Of a stretch of DNA of 64,000 nucleotides, positions 31,801-43,487 are shown one piece after another. How positions within the stretch are numbered: the first letter of the stretch is position 1; the number at the start of each line of letters is the position of its first letter. Both the position numbers and the translations under genes were made by a program. Below the pieces are notes generated by a model, which did not search any database, was not told the origin of the DNA, and saw only the letters and a program-made list of their open reading frames with translations. Source of the DNA: Tieghemostelium lacteum (Eukaryota; Evosea; Eumycetozoa; Dictyosteliales; Raperosteliaceae); assembly GCA_001606155.1 (NCBI GenBank), contig LODT01000042.1:1-64000 (forward strand), read 5' to 3'.

Positions 31801-33402
31801 GTATTCCAACTAAAATTCACTTTTAGTTTCCGTGATTTTTACAATAACGTTATAGTCACTGAAAACTATCAGGAGATTACATTCCAGGTAAACTGCACTA
31901 CAGATGATCAATATTCATTTAGTACCGTTTCGTTCCTTGAAGATGGTATTGGTAATGTAAATGTACCTCTACAGCAAATTGCAGGTTTACAATACGAGAT
32001 TTACATACCATCTCAAAGTAACTATTCTATTGCATCATACTCATCTTTGTGCAACAATTTCAGTTACGAAACTGGAAATACTTGCACCTATTGTCCAGTG
32101 GGCATGTCATACAGTATTGACAAGAGTGATTGTATGGAGTGTGTCCCCAACCTCATTTGCATGAATTCACTAGTCTACACCAAACCCAACTACTATCTAG
32201 TCGAAAATGAGATTACACAAGTTTACGAATGCTCTCCTAACCTTTGTCTAGGGAACAATGAATGTCTAGGAAACTACACTACCGGTGACCTCTGTGGTCA
32301 ATGCACAGACTTACTTGGAGGATTTGTGCCTAAATCTGGAATGTACTGTTGCAACAACTACCAAGAAAACCAAATATTCATCTCCTATTTCATTATCTTA
32401 CTATTACCTATTGCATTCATATGGTCACTTAAATTCCAGTTCTCATCATTCTATTCAACAGCTGGAAAGGTATTCACATACCTTCAGTCTATTTCCATCA
32501 TTTTCTTCTCTACTTCACACCTGTACATTATCCCAGTCTTCAGATTCTCCATTGACATTATATATGATTACTGTCCATTCCAAATCACTAACTTTATCAA
32601 ATCCCTCATTGCCCTAGGCTCTATACTATCGCTCTACATCTTCCTAATGCTCATCAAGTGGATTCAAATCAATTTGAAAAGAATGATGAGCACCATGTTC
32701 CGTGACCATATACATCGTAAACTATACAGTTTTCACATGTTATACTACCATTGGAGTCTATTTATGCTATTATACCCCCCACTAGTATTCAACTTGATCT
32801 CTATGGTCATTTACAAAAAAATCTATACAACCAACACCAAATACCTCTCTATTGACATGGAAGTTTCGTTTAACTCGGATTCAACACCATCTAGATTGAT
32901 AATCTTAATAACTTTTGTTTCGGTAACACTATTTTTATTGTTGCCTGGGATCAGTGCTTGGATAATATATCAAATCAAGAGACAGTCTCCAAACTCCAAA
33001 TCAAAATTCAACAAGATTATTCGATGTCTTCCCTATCGAAAAGGTTGCAAATGGTGGGATATTATACATATGGTGAAGTCTTGTATATTCTCATTTTTAT
33101 CTATATCATGTCTCTATAACCAGGAACTGTATTCTATTCTATTGAAATCCATTCAATTTGTAATCACCATTGGAGAATATGCCATGCAACCCTATCAACA
33201 ACCTCAGAAGAACCATATTAATAATCTTAGTAACTTGTTATTACTCATTCTAATTTTAATAATAGACTACCAAACAACTCTTACCAATGGCATTGCAATT
33301 CAAATCCCAGGGCAAACAGTTACAATCTATGCACTAGGTTCAATTTTAATCTTTTTCCTCTTTGAACATATTTATAAAAATAAACCTCAGATTCCATTTT
33401 AA
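28880..33402 (+). CDS. Large secreted beta-helix, multi-pass membrane protein (paralogue A)
   Basis: Exon 1 (28880-28943) gives a signal peptide, MTIFKYYILFIFLFFNLVQT. It joins in phase over a 68-bp intron to exon 2 (29012-33402), giving 1,484 residues. After DIYISSSNGNDNNNGTLKYP, as in right-handed beta-helix (pectin-lyase-like) proteins, there are many strand repeats with IxNS/IxxSxF and Pmp-like GGCLYI/GGAVYY motifs. A Cys-rich GEF-receptor-like module follows (CTYCPVGMSY, CMECVPNLICMNSLVYTKPN, CGQCTDLLGG). The C-terminal about 370 residues contain several TM helices. The layout is a large extracellular beta-helix anchored by a multi-pass domain, as in a dictyostelid receptor-like family. 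The ligand is unknown. A clear paralogue begins at 35536. Confidence 0.88.
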
Positions 33403-33413
33403 GAGGGTTTTTA

Positions 33414-35309
33414 TTATTGGAAATTAAACTTCTTTTCAATTTTATATTTTGGTGGAGAGTAGTGAGATAATATATTATATGTTTCAATCAGTTTAGATAC
33501 TGAAGTGTTACTTCCTAGAGGATGTATAGATAGTGATAGAGGTAGTTGTACTGATTTTGCTATTCTTTCAAATATACACTGAAATGCTAAAATAAAATTA
33601 TCAGTATTGGTCATACAATTATTGAGATTAATGTGTTGAATATTTGGATTTTTTACAATAACCTCTTCTAATAATGATAGCACTTCTAATTCCAATTGCT
33701 TATTTATAGAATTGGCAAATGAGATGGATTGAAGATTACCGTTTCTGTATAGAGGTTCTATTAAACGGTTTGCGTTATATGGTGTACCAGTGTGCGAAAC
33801 AAATTCCACTCTTTTTAAAGTTGAATGTCGACAATTGAGTAAAGATACTACACTGGCTTCTGGTACATTGAATTTAGTTAGTTTTAGACATTCTAATGTG
33901 GTATTTGTTATAACTACTTCTATTAGATCTACTATTGATTGTATTGGTGTTTCTTTATCACAACTATCTAAACTTAGATATGTCAATCTGGTTGATGTCT
34001 CTAATAGAGGTTTAACTAAAGTGTTGATCAATGGTGACTCTACATTATCAGCAACCTCAAGATTCTCTAATGTAGCACAGTGGCTATTCAATATACTATC
34101 TAATAGGTACTTGTTCATCTTTTTTAATTTAAGAACCTTAATTACTGATTCACCTAACCATGACTTGATACCAGTATATTCAATATGTTCGTAAATATAT
34201 GGTGGGTTGTAGTACAGGTATTTCAGTGACTTGTTAGAAATTATACATAAATTGGGATCAGTTTCATCCATAGGTAGAGTTTGTTTACCTATCAGCATAT
34301 TATACTCTAGAATATTCATTCTCAATGTAACTAATGGAATGGACAGTAATTTCAATGTCTTATTACTTGACAACATTTTGGAAAGCTCGGCTATTGTCAA
34401 TTCAAAGTTTCCATTGATTTGTAGACTCTCCAAAGTTGTATTATTACACAACTCTTCAAATAAAACTTGATGTAAAACTTGACTATTAATGATATCAATA
34501 TGAACAAAATCCATTACCAAATGGCGAATGTGTATATTCTCTCTTACCAACACTCTTATTGCATCATCAGGTATAATACATCTAGCCCAAGTAACTGTAT
34601 GCAACTGTGGCATGTGGTCACGGATATAATGAACCAATTGTTGTGAATTTATCAAACGATTAATATGCAATCGTTCAATACTATGTTTAGTTAACTCTAT
34701 AATCATTGCAATAGCTTCACTAGTGTAAAAATAGTCTATATCCAGTTCCCTTATAGGTACACTTCCAAGTACTGCCACAAATGTCAAAGGAGGTGAAGCA
34801 GTGAATGCTGAGTACCTTAACAATGAACCAGCAGCATCACTTGTGAATTGTCGAATTTGACCTTTTCTATCTAAAGTTGGTGAATTTTTTAATAAAATTT
34901 CACATCGCGATTGGTAGTATTTCAATAGATCATGAGGTACTTTAGATATCTCCGTGCTTGAATAATTGATATTGAAATCAACCAAATCCAATGGTAATTT
35001 TAATGTAGAAGTCCAGTATTTATAGTATCTCAAATGTCTAAAATTACTAATTTTAAATAAAGGATATTGTAAATAACACAATACCTTTTCATTCCATTCT
35101 TTTGATACACTACAAAGTAATTTAATTATATCTATTATATATTCATCCAAATATAAATCTAAATTATATCTATTTCTATTCACTAATTTTCCAGTTATTA
35201 CATTATTTAATATTTTTTTTACTAGTCCTCTATTTAATATTCCTCTATTATCTATATTCTTATTTGTTTCTACTTTTTTAGTAAAATAACTGTTGATCAA
35301 AGAAAACAT
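33414..35309 (-). CDS. LRR-like protein of a dictyostelid F-box-like family
   Basis: 631 residues, no intron. The N-terminus is helical (LVKKILNNVITGKLVNRNRY then LLCSVSKEWNEKVLCYLQYP), reminiscent of the F-box-like start of the dictyostelid family with degenerate leucine-rich repeats. The rest is LRR-like, with repeated LxxLxL strands such as LRELDIDYFY, LESLQINGNF, LKLLSIPLVT, LEVADNVES, LTYLSLDSCD and IQHINLNNC. The stop lies only 11 bases from the convergent stop of the upstream beta-helix gene. Two relatives lie at 50183-51886 and 54133-55752 on the same strand. Function unknown; SCF adaptor is a guess. Confidence 0.75.
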   Translation of the reverse strand: MFSLINSYFTKKVETNKNIDNRGILNRGLVKKILNNVITGKLVNRNRYNLDLYLDEYIIDIIKLLCSVSKEWNEKVLCYLQYPLFKISNFRHLRYYKYWTSTLKLPLDLVDFNINYSSTEISKVPHDLLKYYQSRCEILLKNSPTLDRKGQIRQFTSDAAGSLLRYSAFTASPPLTFVAVLGSVPIRELDIDYFYTSEAIAMIIELTKHSIERLHINRLINSQQLVHYIRDHMPQLHTVTWARCIIPDDAIRVLVRENIHIRHLVMDFVHIDIINSQVLHQVLFEELCNNTTLESLQINGNFELTIAELSKMLSSNKTLKLLSIPLVTLRMNILEYNMLIGKQTLPMDETDPNLCIISNKSLKYLYYNPPYIYEHIEYTGIKSWLGESVIKVLKLKKMNKYLLDSILNSHCATLENLEVADNVESPLINTLVKPLLETSTRLTYLSLDSCDKETPIQSIVDLIEVVITNTTLECLKLTKFNVPEASVVSLLNCRHSTLKRVEFVSHTGTPYNANRLIEPLYRNGNLQSISFANSINKQLELEVLSLLEEVIVKNPNIQHINLNNCMTNTDNFILAFQCIFERIAKSVQLPLSLSIHPLGSNTSVSKLIETYNILSHYSPPKYKIEKKFNFQ

Positions 35310-35535
35310 TGTAAATTATTGTTTTAAATTTTTTTAATTTTAAAATATAAAACCAATTTCATTGCTGACAAGGTTTTACCGACTTTACAATAACTATGTA
35401 GAATAAGAAATTATTATTTAATCAATTCCATTATTATTATTTTTTTCCTTTGAAATCTTTCATTCCTGTTTTTTTAAGATGACACCAGTTTTCGTTTTTT
35501 TTTTTTTTTAAGATTGCTTTAATTAAAAGTGATGA
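35310..35535. other. Short AT-rich divergent spacer
   Basis: Separates the LRR-like gene start from the second beta-helix gene start. It has long T runs (35495-35511) and no visible gene. Confidence 0.4.
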
Positions 35536-38500
35536 ATGATAAGGCATTTTTTGGTAATTTTGATTTTAATATGGTTAGGAAAATCCAATATAATTTTAAA
35601 TAATAATTCAAATGGTAAATAGTTTAAAAAGTATTCAGTAATTTTATGATATTTACATATATGTTGGTTATAGATATTTTAGATATTTATGTTTCATCAG
35701 TTGTAGGAAATGATAATAATAATGGAACTCAAGATTATCCTTTGAAAACATTGGACAAAGCTGTTGGAATAATCAATAGTACATATATAGGTAATCCATT
35801 GTATATTACTATAAATTTAGCAGAGGATGGTCACTATACACAGGATTCAGTTTTAAAGATAAATAACAGTTATATTTATTATAAATCAAAACAAAACACT
35901 TTGGTAACAGCTTTTAATGTAATTCTTTATAATTGCACATTAATGATTAGTAATCTCAATGTTAGACCTATAATGATGACTATGGAGTTATACAATAGTA
36001 AAATGCTTGTTATCTCTAGTATGGTGACTTCAAATTACATTGCAGTCCAATGGACGCAATCTGATATATATTTTATTCAAAGTACATTTACATTGAATAT
36101 GCATTTAGTGGACAACAGTAAATTGGTGGTCAATCAGAGTACTATAATTGATAGTATCCTTTCGTTATATAGTGGTAATAATCAAGTTACCATCAGAGAA
36201 ACTTATCTAAATGGGTTATCAATTAACACCATTTATGATAGTAGTAACGATAGATTAGTATTTGAGTCATCAGTTTTAGATTACAATATCTCCATGCTCT
36301 ACAACCCAGGTTCCTATTTCTATATTGATAGAAATGCAAGTTTTACATTATCCAACTGTACTATCACAAGTGCAATATCTGTTAAAAATTTCATTGAAAT
36401 AGTGGATTCCACGTTATTGATCTATAACACTACCATGGAGAAATCTTCAACCAGAATATCCATTATAAATTGTCTACAATCGAATATCACCATTCGTCAT
36501 TTCCATTCCATCAGTGTACAATCTAATTACTTCATAAGTAGTGAATTTTCAAATATTCATTTAGACAATACAAAAATTGAATTTTGTCAATTTGGACTCA
36601 TTGGATCTAAAGTCACAAATGTAACTGTTAATCCAACAGATTCCTATAAAATAGTTATAGATCAATTGGAAATATACAATTCATTCGGGTATAACCAAAT
36701 GCCATTTATAGAGTTAACCAAACAAAGATATCAATGGAATTTAGATATCAAAAACTCTAATATCTCCTTTATAAGTAGTATCATTCTAGAGAATACAAAC
36801 TTTCAGTTATCCAATTGTCAAATTGAATCACTTTTAAAAGAGGATCTCTTTCAATTTGACCTCAATACCAATGTAACAATACAAGAAACTTCAGTATTTG
36901 CTAGTAATATTAATAGTGGAAAAACGGTATTCCTAGTATATAATGGATCATCAGTTACCGTTGAAAACTCCCAATTCGATTCATGTTCCACTTTTTTGAA
37001 AATGTCAGGTAACAGTATGTTCAATATCAGTCATTGTCAATTTGAAAAACTATTCTCCAACTATGAGATTTTTTATATTCAAAATTATTCTCAGTTGTAC
37101 ATTTTCTCTACAAAGTTCAGTGAAACCTATTCCCAAGAATTTATGGTTGTTGATCTTTCAACTGTTGGTGTCCACCAGGTATCCATTGTTAACTCTACAT
37201 CTCATGCCAACTCTCATTTATTATTCACTAATGCAGTGGTGGTCTTTGAGGACCTAGTATTCCAAACCAACTTCATTGGTGGTAATGGTTTCATGTTTTA
37301 CAACTCTACTTTGGATTTTATTGGAAATTCTTTAATCAGTGAAGTTATATCCCTCGAGTCCATTGCAGGTGATCTAATATATATAGATTCGCACTCCAAT
37401 TGCACTTTCAACAATATTCTATTTACACTAAACTTTATAGATAACCTATTCTATTCAATGCAGAGTAGAATATATTGGTACAATTTAACATTTATTAAAA
37501 ACAGTGCTGATCTAATTCACATGACATTTGGATACTTCTATAGTCAGAATACCATGGTTAGCTACCACACTGGTAACTTTCTAATGAACATAATGTACAC
37601 TGAGTACCATAGTCTAAATGATACCATTCAGGATTTATATAATTCATTAGGTCACCTCTACAGGATTTACTGTAAAAATGCAACTCCAGTTACCTTTGAC
37701 AACCTCACTGTCAGAAGAAACACATTCTCCAGAGTAATTTATAAATCTATTGACTCTGATGCAGCATCCATTAATTACTTTTCAGGATTTATAAATATAA
37801 ATAATGCTACATTCCAAGAGAACGAGGCTAAAAATACATTTCTACAGTTTAGCTACAATAGTAAAGTGCTAATGACCAATAGTACTATCCTAGATAACCA
37901 AATTAAAAATGGAACTCTATTGAAGATCACGTCCTCCAATATCACCCTGGTTGACTGCTTGATCTCTAATAACCGCGGACAAAATCACACTATTTATATA
38001 GATGGTTTTAAATCGGGTATTGAATTCCAAAATACAAATATATCACTAAACTATGCTGAAGAAGGTGGTTGTATATTTATTGGTGAATGGCCTACTTGCA
38101 CCATGAGTAAAACTACATTTGAAAATAATACATCGAATACCAGTGGAGGTTGTTTCAATATTGCATCTAGTTCCCCATTTTCTTGTCAATTAACTGATAT
38201 TGGGAATTCAATTACTAATAACAAGGCATTGAATGGAGGTGGTGGTGCTGTATACTACCAACAAACAAGTGCATTTGATCCCTATTGGATTAATGCTGAT
38301 ATTGAATATAGTGGTAATACAGCTCTATATGGCTCAGATATAGCAACCAATATATCAGAGATATATATTGAATTTACCAATACTGATGTATTTCAATTGA
38401 AATTTACCTTTACTCTAAAGGATAAGAATGAGAATATAATCATTCTAGATAACCAAAAACCAGTGAATTTCCAAATTCAACAAATGGGTGAAACCTTAAA

Positions 38501-39944
38501 TGATAACCATTTGTTCTCATTAAACATCACAGCATTTCTTCAAGATGGAGTTGGAAAAGTTAACTACCAGTTACCTGAAATATCTTCTTTAACCTATTCA
38601 ATAACTCTACCAGATTACCCATCTATTATCCAAAATGTTCAAGTTTACACCACCTATTGCAGTACATACACCTATAGACTAAACAACACATGTGTATACT
38701 GTGACATTGGTTCATCACTAAACAAACAAGGTAACTGCCAGCCATGTGACCAGAACTTAGTTTGCCTCAACTCATTAGTTTACACAAAACCAAACTATTA
38801 TCTCGCCAATAGTGATGATATCAATAGCATTTATCAATGCCAACCTAACCACTGTACAGGAATGAACGAATGCACAGGTACATTTAACCAAGGACTCCTC
38901 TGTGGCTCATGTCAAAAACCAAACTCAATGTTATTTATACCTAAAACGGGTATATATTGTTGCAACCGTAACTCAACACCTCTATACTTGGTCTTTTATT
39001 TGGCATTGTTGATACCTATAACTATTATCCTCTCCATGAAATTTCAATATTCATCATTTTATTCAACATTTGGTAAAATATTTACCTTTTTACAGTTTAT
39101 TTCAATCATATTCTTTTCCTCTCCTTATCTCTACCTTCTACCACTATTCAGATTTTCAATTGATGTTTTCTATGATTTTTGTCCATTTACATTTACAGGT
39201 AGAGGAAAAGCACTATTTGCATTATCTACCATTATTGCATTGGTAGCTATACTCAGTATAATTAGAATAATCAAAAATAGAAAAAAAAGAAATGATCATG
39301 GTAATCTACAGAATGTATATTACTACTGGAGTCTATTTTTGATTTTATATCCACCAGTAATGTTCAATTTAGTCTCCATGATTATCTATAAAACGGTAAC
39401 TACTGACACTGTTAAAAAGTATCTTGCCATTGATATGGATATCAACTATAGTACATCTATAATGCAATGGGTTAATATTGGTATATTGTTCATTACTATT
39501 GTAATAGTTCTGTTGGTAGTTGGTGTAAGCGTATTGATAATTGTTAAACTTAGACGACCTAATAGTAAATCCAACTTTACAAAGATTCTACACATGTTAC
39601 CTTATCGAAAAGGATATAAATGGTGGGACATTATTCATTTTTTAAAATCCTTCATTTTCTCAGTGATATCTATAGGATGTCTGTACAATCAACAACTTAA
39701 TTCCATTCTATTGAAGACTGTACAATTTATAGTTGGTACAACAGAGTATTTCTTACACCCATATCAGCAACCGCAAAAGAACCATTTAAATAACTTTTCA
39801 AACTTGTTATTAATGATTTTGATATTAATTGTAGATTTTAAAAATTACCTTAACTACATTGGTCAAATTATTACCATCTACACAATAATATCTATTTTAT
39901 TTTTTATACTCCTTCATTTGTATTTAAAAATAAAACTCCATTAG
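35536..39944 (+). CDS. Large secreted beta-helix, multi-pass membrane protein (paralogue B)
   Basis: Exon 1 (35536-35614) encodes a signal peptide, MIRHFLVILILIWLGKSN. It joins in phase over a 68-bp intron (35615-35682) to exon 2, giving 1,446 residues. Splicing lands exactly on DIYVSSVVGNDNNNGTQDYP, the same junction as paralogue A. The protein has the same order of parts: beta-helix repeats, GGCIFIG and GGGGAVYYQ Pmp-like motifs, the Cys-rich CQPCDQNLVCLNSLVYTKPN module, then multi-TM with FSSFYSTFGKIFTFLQFISI and LPYRKGYKWWDIIHFLKSFI. The membrane half is far better conserved than the beta-helix half. An in-frame ATG at 35646 lies inside the predicted intron and would lose the signal peptide. 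Confidence 0.88.
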
Positions 39945-40170
39945 GTGTTATATTAACCTTAAAGCTCCGGATTTATTCGTTTTTGATTCATTATCCATTC
40001 GTGAATATTTTTTAATATTTCGATTGAAACAAATCCAAATAATTTTTTTTTTTTTTAATTGTTGATGTGGATTTATTTTTTTGGATATTTTTGATTTTTT
40101 GAATTTTGGTAAAAAATTCTAATTAAGGAAAATTGATTTTTTTTTTTTAATGATGTTTGTGAATCGCAGC
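39945..40170. other. AT-rich spacer between convergent genes
   Basis: Sequence between the stop codons of the second beta-helix gene and the NTase/SDR fusion, rich in T runs. No gene seen. Confidence 0.4.
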
Positions 40171-43100
40171 TTAATAAAATGGAAGATTATTTGCTTTTCT
40201 GATTGATTTAAAATCAGAGATACCATGAGGAATTTGTATAATCAAGGGTGATAATAAGTAGATATAGAGATCAGGTGGGTATTCTTCCATTTTAACAAAT
40301 GAATTTCCTTTCTTTTCTGGGATTGTTTTGTGTTGTAGATTTAAAACATAGAAACCAACTTTGACCTTGTATTGTTGTTGAATAGATTCAATGTAAGCAC
40401 TTAGCCCAGACTTACTTGATTTGATAGACATTTGCAACATTTCATCATTAGATTCATTTGGTACAATATCGGTTAATGGACAAATAACTTTAGCTATTCC
40501 AGTCATTGACCCAACCAATTGTGATATTACCATTAATGGTGATGTTAAATTAATTGTTAGCATATCATTAGTGGTTGAATTAGATGCATCTATTGACATT
40601 TGGCTGTTGTTTAGGTAATAGAATGCACATAATGTCTCTTTAGTGTCTATAGCCTGCTGATCTAATTTATATAATTCAGATCTTTCTTGAGGAGATTGGA
40701 GTCTATGAACAAATGAATTGGTAATTAATAAATCTATTCCTTGACGATACTCTGATTTCAGATGATCAATGAATAATTGAGTTTCTGGTATTTTTGAGAA
40801 ATCTACTTTACAAATGGCCAAACTATTCAAATGACGATTTTCAATTCTAGGTTCCTTTCTTACTAAATCCATAACCAAATGAGGGAATCTACTAGTTGTA
40901 ACTACTGAATATCCAGCCAATAGTAATTTTACAATGATTTGAATGCTCATTTTAGATCTTTCACCAGTTATAACTGCAAGATGTGGGTGATATTGGAATG
41001 GTAACACCTTATTGTTCAATGAATTTGCAAATGAGGTACATTGGTAACATCTAAAATGAGAATAGGATACTTTACCCAGTTCTTGTTGGAAATAGGAGAT
41101 ATCTTCTCCACACATAAAACAAGCAACTTTAATATACTTCTGCAAGCAGTTAAAGCTAAGTGATGACCAACGGAACTGAACTACATCACTGTTTAAAAAG
41201 GAACCAATATCATTTGAAGAAACTTCACCTTGAATGGCATCAATATGGAAATATTTAGGTCCGTATTTGAATTCAATAGATTGGTAGAGTTGTTCATTTT
41301 CACCATTATCAGAAAAGGTATTTATCTTATCACATCTATAACGATGTTTACAATTCTCTATAAACAAGGATTGAAAACCTCTAGAATAGTACTTTTTCAT
41401 TCTCTTATGCCAATTTAAATAATAATTAATTGAAGAGTTGAAAATATTCAATCTTTTGTTGAAACTATGTACAGTTCTGGGGAGAACTTGTACATTTTGT
41501 CCATCGTAGGCATTCTTAACAGAATCAATATCATAGAAGGTGACCAAATCCTCAACTGAATGAGACACCATAAGTACCATTTGAATAGGTCGATAAGGGT
41601 ATTCACAGAGCAAGCTGATAGCTCTGGGAGTCTTAATAAAGCAGTATTCTTCTTTTGATTTTTTTTTGAGTCTTTGAACTAGATCATTTCCAACCTCTTG
41701 AATTTTAGCTTGAGCACTTTCCAATGAATGTGAAATTACAAATATATCGACATCCGATTTCATATAGGGTGATTTCTCACCGTGGAATCTTTCAAAGAGT
41801 TGCTTATGAATTTCAGAATGGTCAGGATCTTGGAAATGGTACAAAATTAGATTTATAATGTACTTTGGAAAAGGAAGCATGTGAATAAATCTACACCCAA
41901 TTTTATAATCCCTGTAGAGTTTCATTAATGGTATAGGAAGGGGGTCGAGACATGCTGTAATACAACCACCTGAGATTACTACTCTGGCCCCTGATGGATC
42001 CAAAGGTGATCCATAGTCAAATCCTTCAAATAAACCATTGGTGAACACTTGAAAGCAGAGTTGGAATATTTCAAAACTTGGGTTTATAGACAAGTGTGGA
42101 TGTACTAGATACTCATAGTTTTCCTCTCCCGATTCGACTATGGATAAGAATTTTTTTTCATATCTATCTAATGAACTTCTATCAAAGTAATTACATGCAA
42201 GTTTATCATTATCGTATGCTCCTAAGAGATAATCTGGTTGATTGAATTCCTTAGGATCCACATACTGTTTCATTTTCAGTCTTTTTAGCAGAGATAAATG
42301 TCTGGAGACATATTTCTTCTCGTGTCTATAAAGATAGGAATACCATACCCTATTATCCATTGCCAACAATGTTAATGTTACTAATTTTTTATCAATAGTA
42401 CCTGATGGTGTTTCAATTGGTCCAACAAAAAACATTAAGAGGGCTGCCAATCTGATAATGTATACATAGTCGTTAAGATAGTAAAAAATAGATATAACAT
42501 TATTCATGTAGGCGACATCAATTGGATATTGTTCTAGAACTTGTTTCAATCCATCATAGAGCCCCAACATGAGTTCCAGAAATAGCATACAATCGGTGAA
42601 TGGATTTTGGTTTTTGAGTATGATACCAGCAATATATTTACAAACTTCTTTGTTATCATTGGCAAGTCTGTTCTTGAGTATCATATGCTTTATTTCCTTG
42701 GTAACAAATGGCACATAACCACTATTTTCCTGATCTTGAAAAGTTTTATTGGGATTAACAATACCAAGTAAAACCACAGATCTATTCTTTTTGCATAAAC
42801 TATCTCTTATAGCATTATATTGATACTGATACCAATTGAATACTTTGGAGTTGGTTTTAATGGGTACCTTTAGAGTTTTGACCACATCAAACTTTAGTAT
42901 ACATATCGATCCAGTCTCTTTATCGAATTTAAAATGTTTCAATGCAATAATGGAATTAATGCAATTGACTTTGTAGTGAAATGTTACATTATACAATGTA
43001 TCTCCATCATATATTTGACTCTTTGGAATTGTAACTGGTACAACATAGACTAATGAATCATCAGGTAAATCATCAAAATCTTCCATAATTTTCTTTTCCC

Positions 43101-43209
43101 CCCTTTTTATATTTAAATTAGTTTTTTCCATTTTTGAAAAGTATGGCTCAAATACACCAACTTTTAATTGTAATTTATCATCCCCAATAGAGCACATTTT
43201 AGATAGCAT
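40171..43209 (-). CDS. Nucleotidyltransferase-like, zinc-motif, degenerate SDR fusion protein
   Basis: 1,012 residues from the ATG at 43209 (upstream in-frame sequence is non-ATG homopolymer). Residues about 30-410 are helical and unrecognised. A central domain has VVISGGCITACL... and SDVDIFVIS, like the GG..DxD layout of nucleotidyltransferase-fold proteins. It continues with YPYRPIQMVLMVS, DLVTFYDIDSV and AYDGQNVQVLPRTV, wording I associate with a poorly described fungal/amoebal family. CFMCGE and HFRCYQC form a putative four-Cys zinc site. The C-terminal about 250 residues look like a short-chain dehydrogenase (HLAVITGERS start, VDFSK, LLITNSF, NLTSPLMV). But the TGxxxGIG glycines and the YxxxK Tyr are not recognisable, so it is probably a non-catalytic SDR. 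Function unknown. Confidence 0.8.
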   Translation of the reverse strand: MLSKMCSIGDDKLQLKVGVFEPYFSKMEKTNLNIKRGEKKIMEDFDDLPDDSLVYVVPVTIPKSQIYDGDTLYNVTFHYKVNCINSIIALKHFKFDKETGSICILKFDVVKTLKVPIKTNSKVFNWYQYQYNAIRDSLCKKNRSVVLLGIVNPNKTFQDQENSGYVPFVTKEIKHMILKNRLANDNKEVCKYIAGIILKNQNPFTDCMLFLELMLGLYDGLKQVLEQYPIDVAYMNNVISIFYYLNDYVYIIRLAALLMFFVGPIETPSGTIDKKLVTLTLLAMDNRVWYSYLYRHEKKYVSRHLSLLKRLKMKQYVDPKEFNQPDYLLGAYDNDKLACNYFDRSSLDRYEKKFLSIVESGEENYEYLVHPHLSINPSFEIFQLCFQVFTNGLFEGFDYGSPLDPSGARVVISGGCITACLDPLPIPLMKLYRDYKIGCRFIHMLPFPKYIINLILYHFQDPDHSEIHKQLFERFHGEKSPYMKSDVDIFVISHSLESAQAKIQEVGNDLVQRLKKKSKEEYCFIKTPRAISLLCEYPYRPIQMVLMVSHSVEDLVTFYDIDSVKNAYDGQNVQVLPRTVHSFNKRLNIFNSSINYYLNWHKRMKKYYSRGFQSLFIENCKHRYRCDKINTFSDNGENEQLYQSIEFKYGPKYFHIDAIQGEVSSNDIGSFLNSDVVQFRWSSLSFNCLQKYIKVACFMCGEDISYFQQELGKVSYSHFRCYQCTSFANSLNNKVLPFQYHPHLAVITGERSKMSIQIIVKLLLAGYSVVTTSRFPHLVMDLVRKEPRIENRHLNSLAICKVDFSKIPETQLFIDHLKSEYRQGIDLLITNSFVHRLQSPQERSELYKLDQQAIDTKETLCAFYYLNNSQMSIDASNSTTNDMLTINLTSPLMVISQLVGSMTGIAKVICPLTDIVPNESNDEMLQMSIKSSKSGLSAYIESIQQQYKVKVGFYVLNLQHKTIPEKKGNSFVKMEEYPPDLYIYLLSPLIIQIPHGISDFKSIRKANNLPFY

Positions 43210-43487
43210 TATGTTGACAAAAACAAATACAAATACAATAACAAAAAAAAACAAAAAAAATTTTAAAAGTATTTTTAGTAACGTTACTTAGTTTTTTAAA
43301 TATATATATAAGTTTAATACCTAATTTAAACAATATTCATGTTTATTTTTATAAATCAATCATTATCAGTTACAAATAATCTCTTTTCACTTATATTTGA
43401 GGTATCTTCATTGAATTTAGATTTTTAATATTCTTCATAATCACATACTACTAATATCCACGGTTAAATTATCGCTTTTATATTTAT

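Noticed and set aside
35646-35682. ATG at 35646 as start of the second beta-helix gene
   Set aside because: It lies inside a 68-bp intron whose splicing supplies a signal peptide and reproduces the exact junction of the paralogue.
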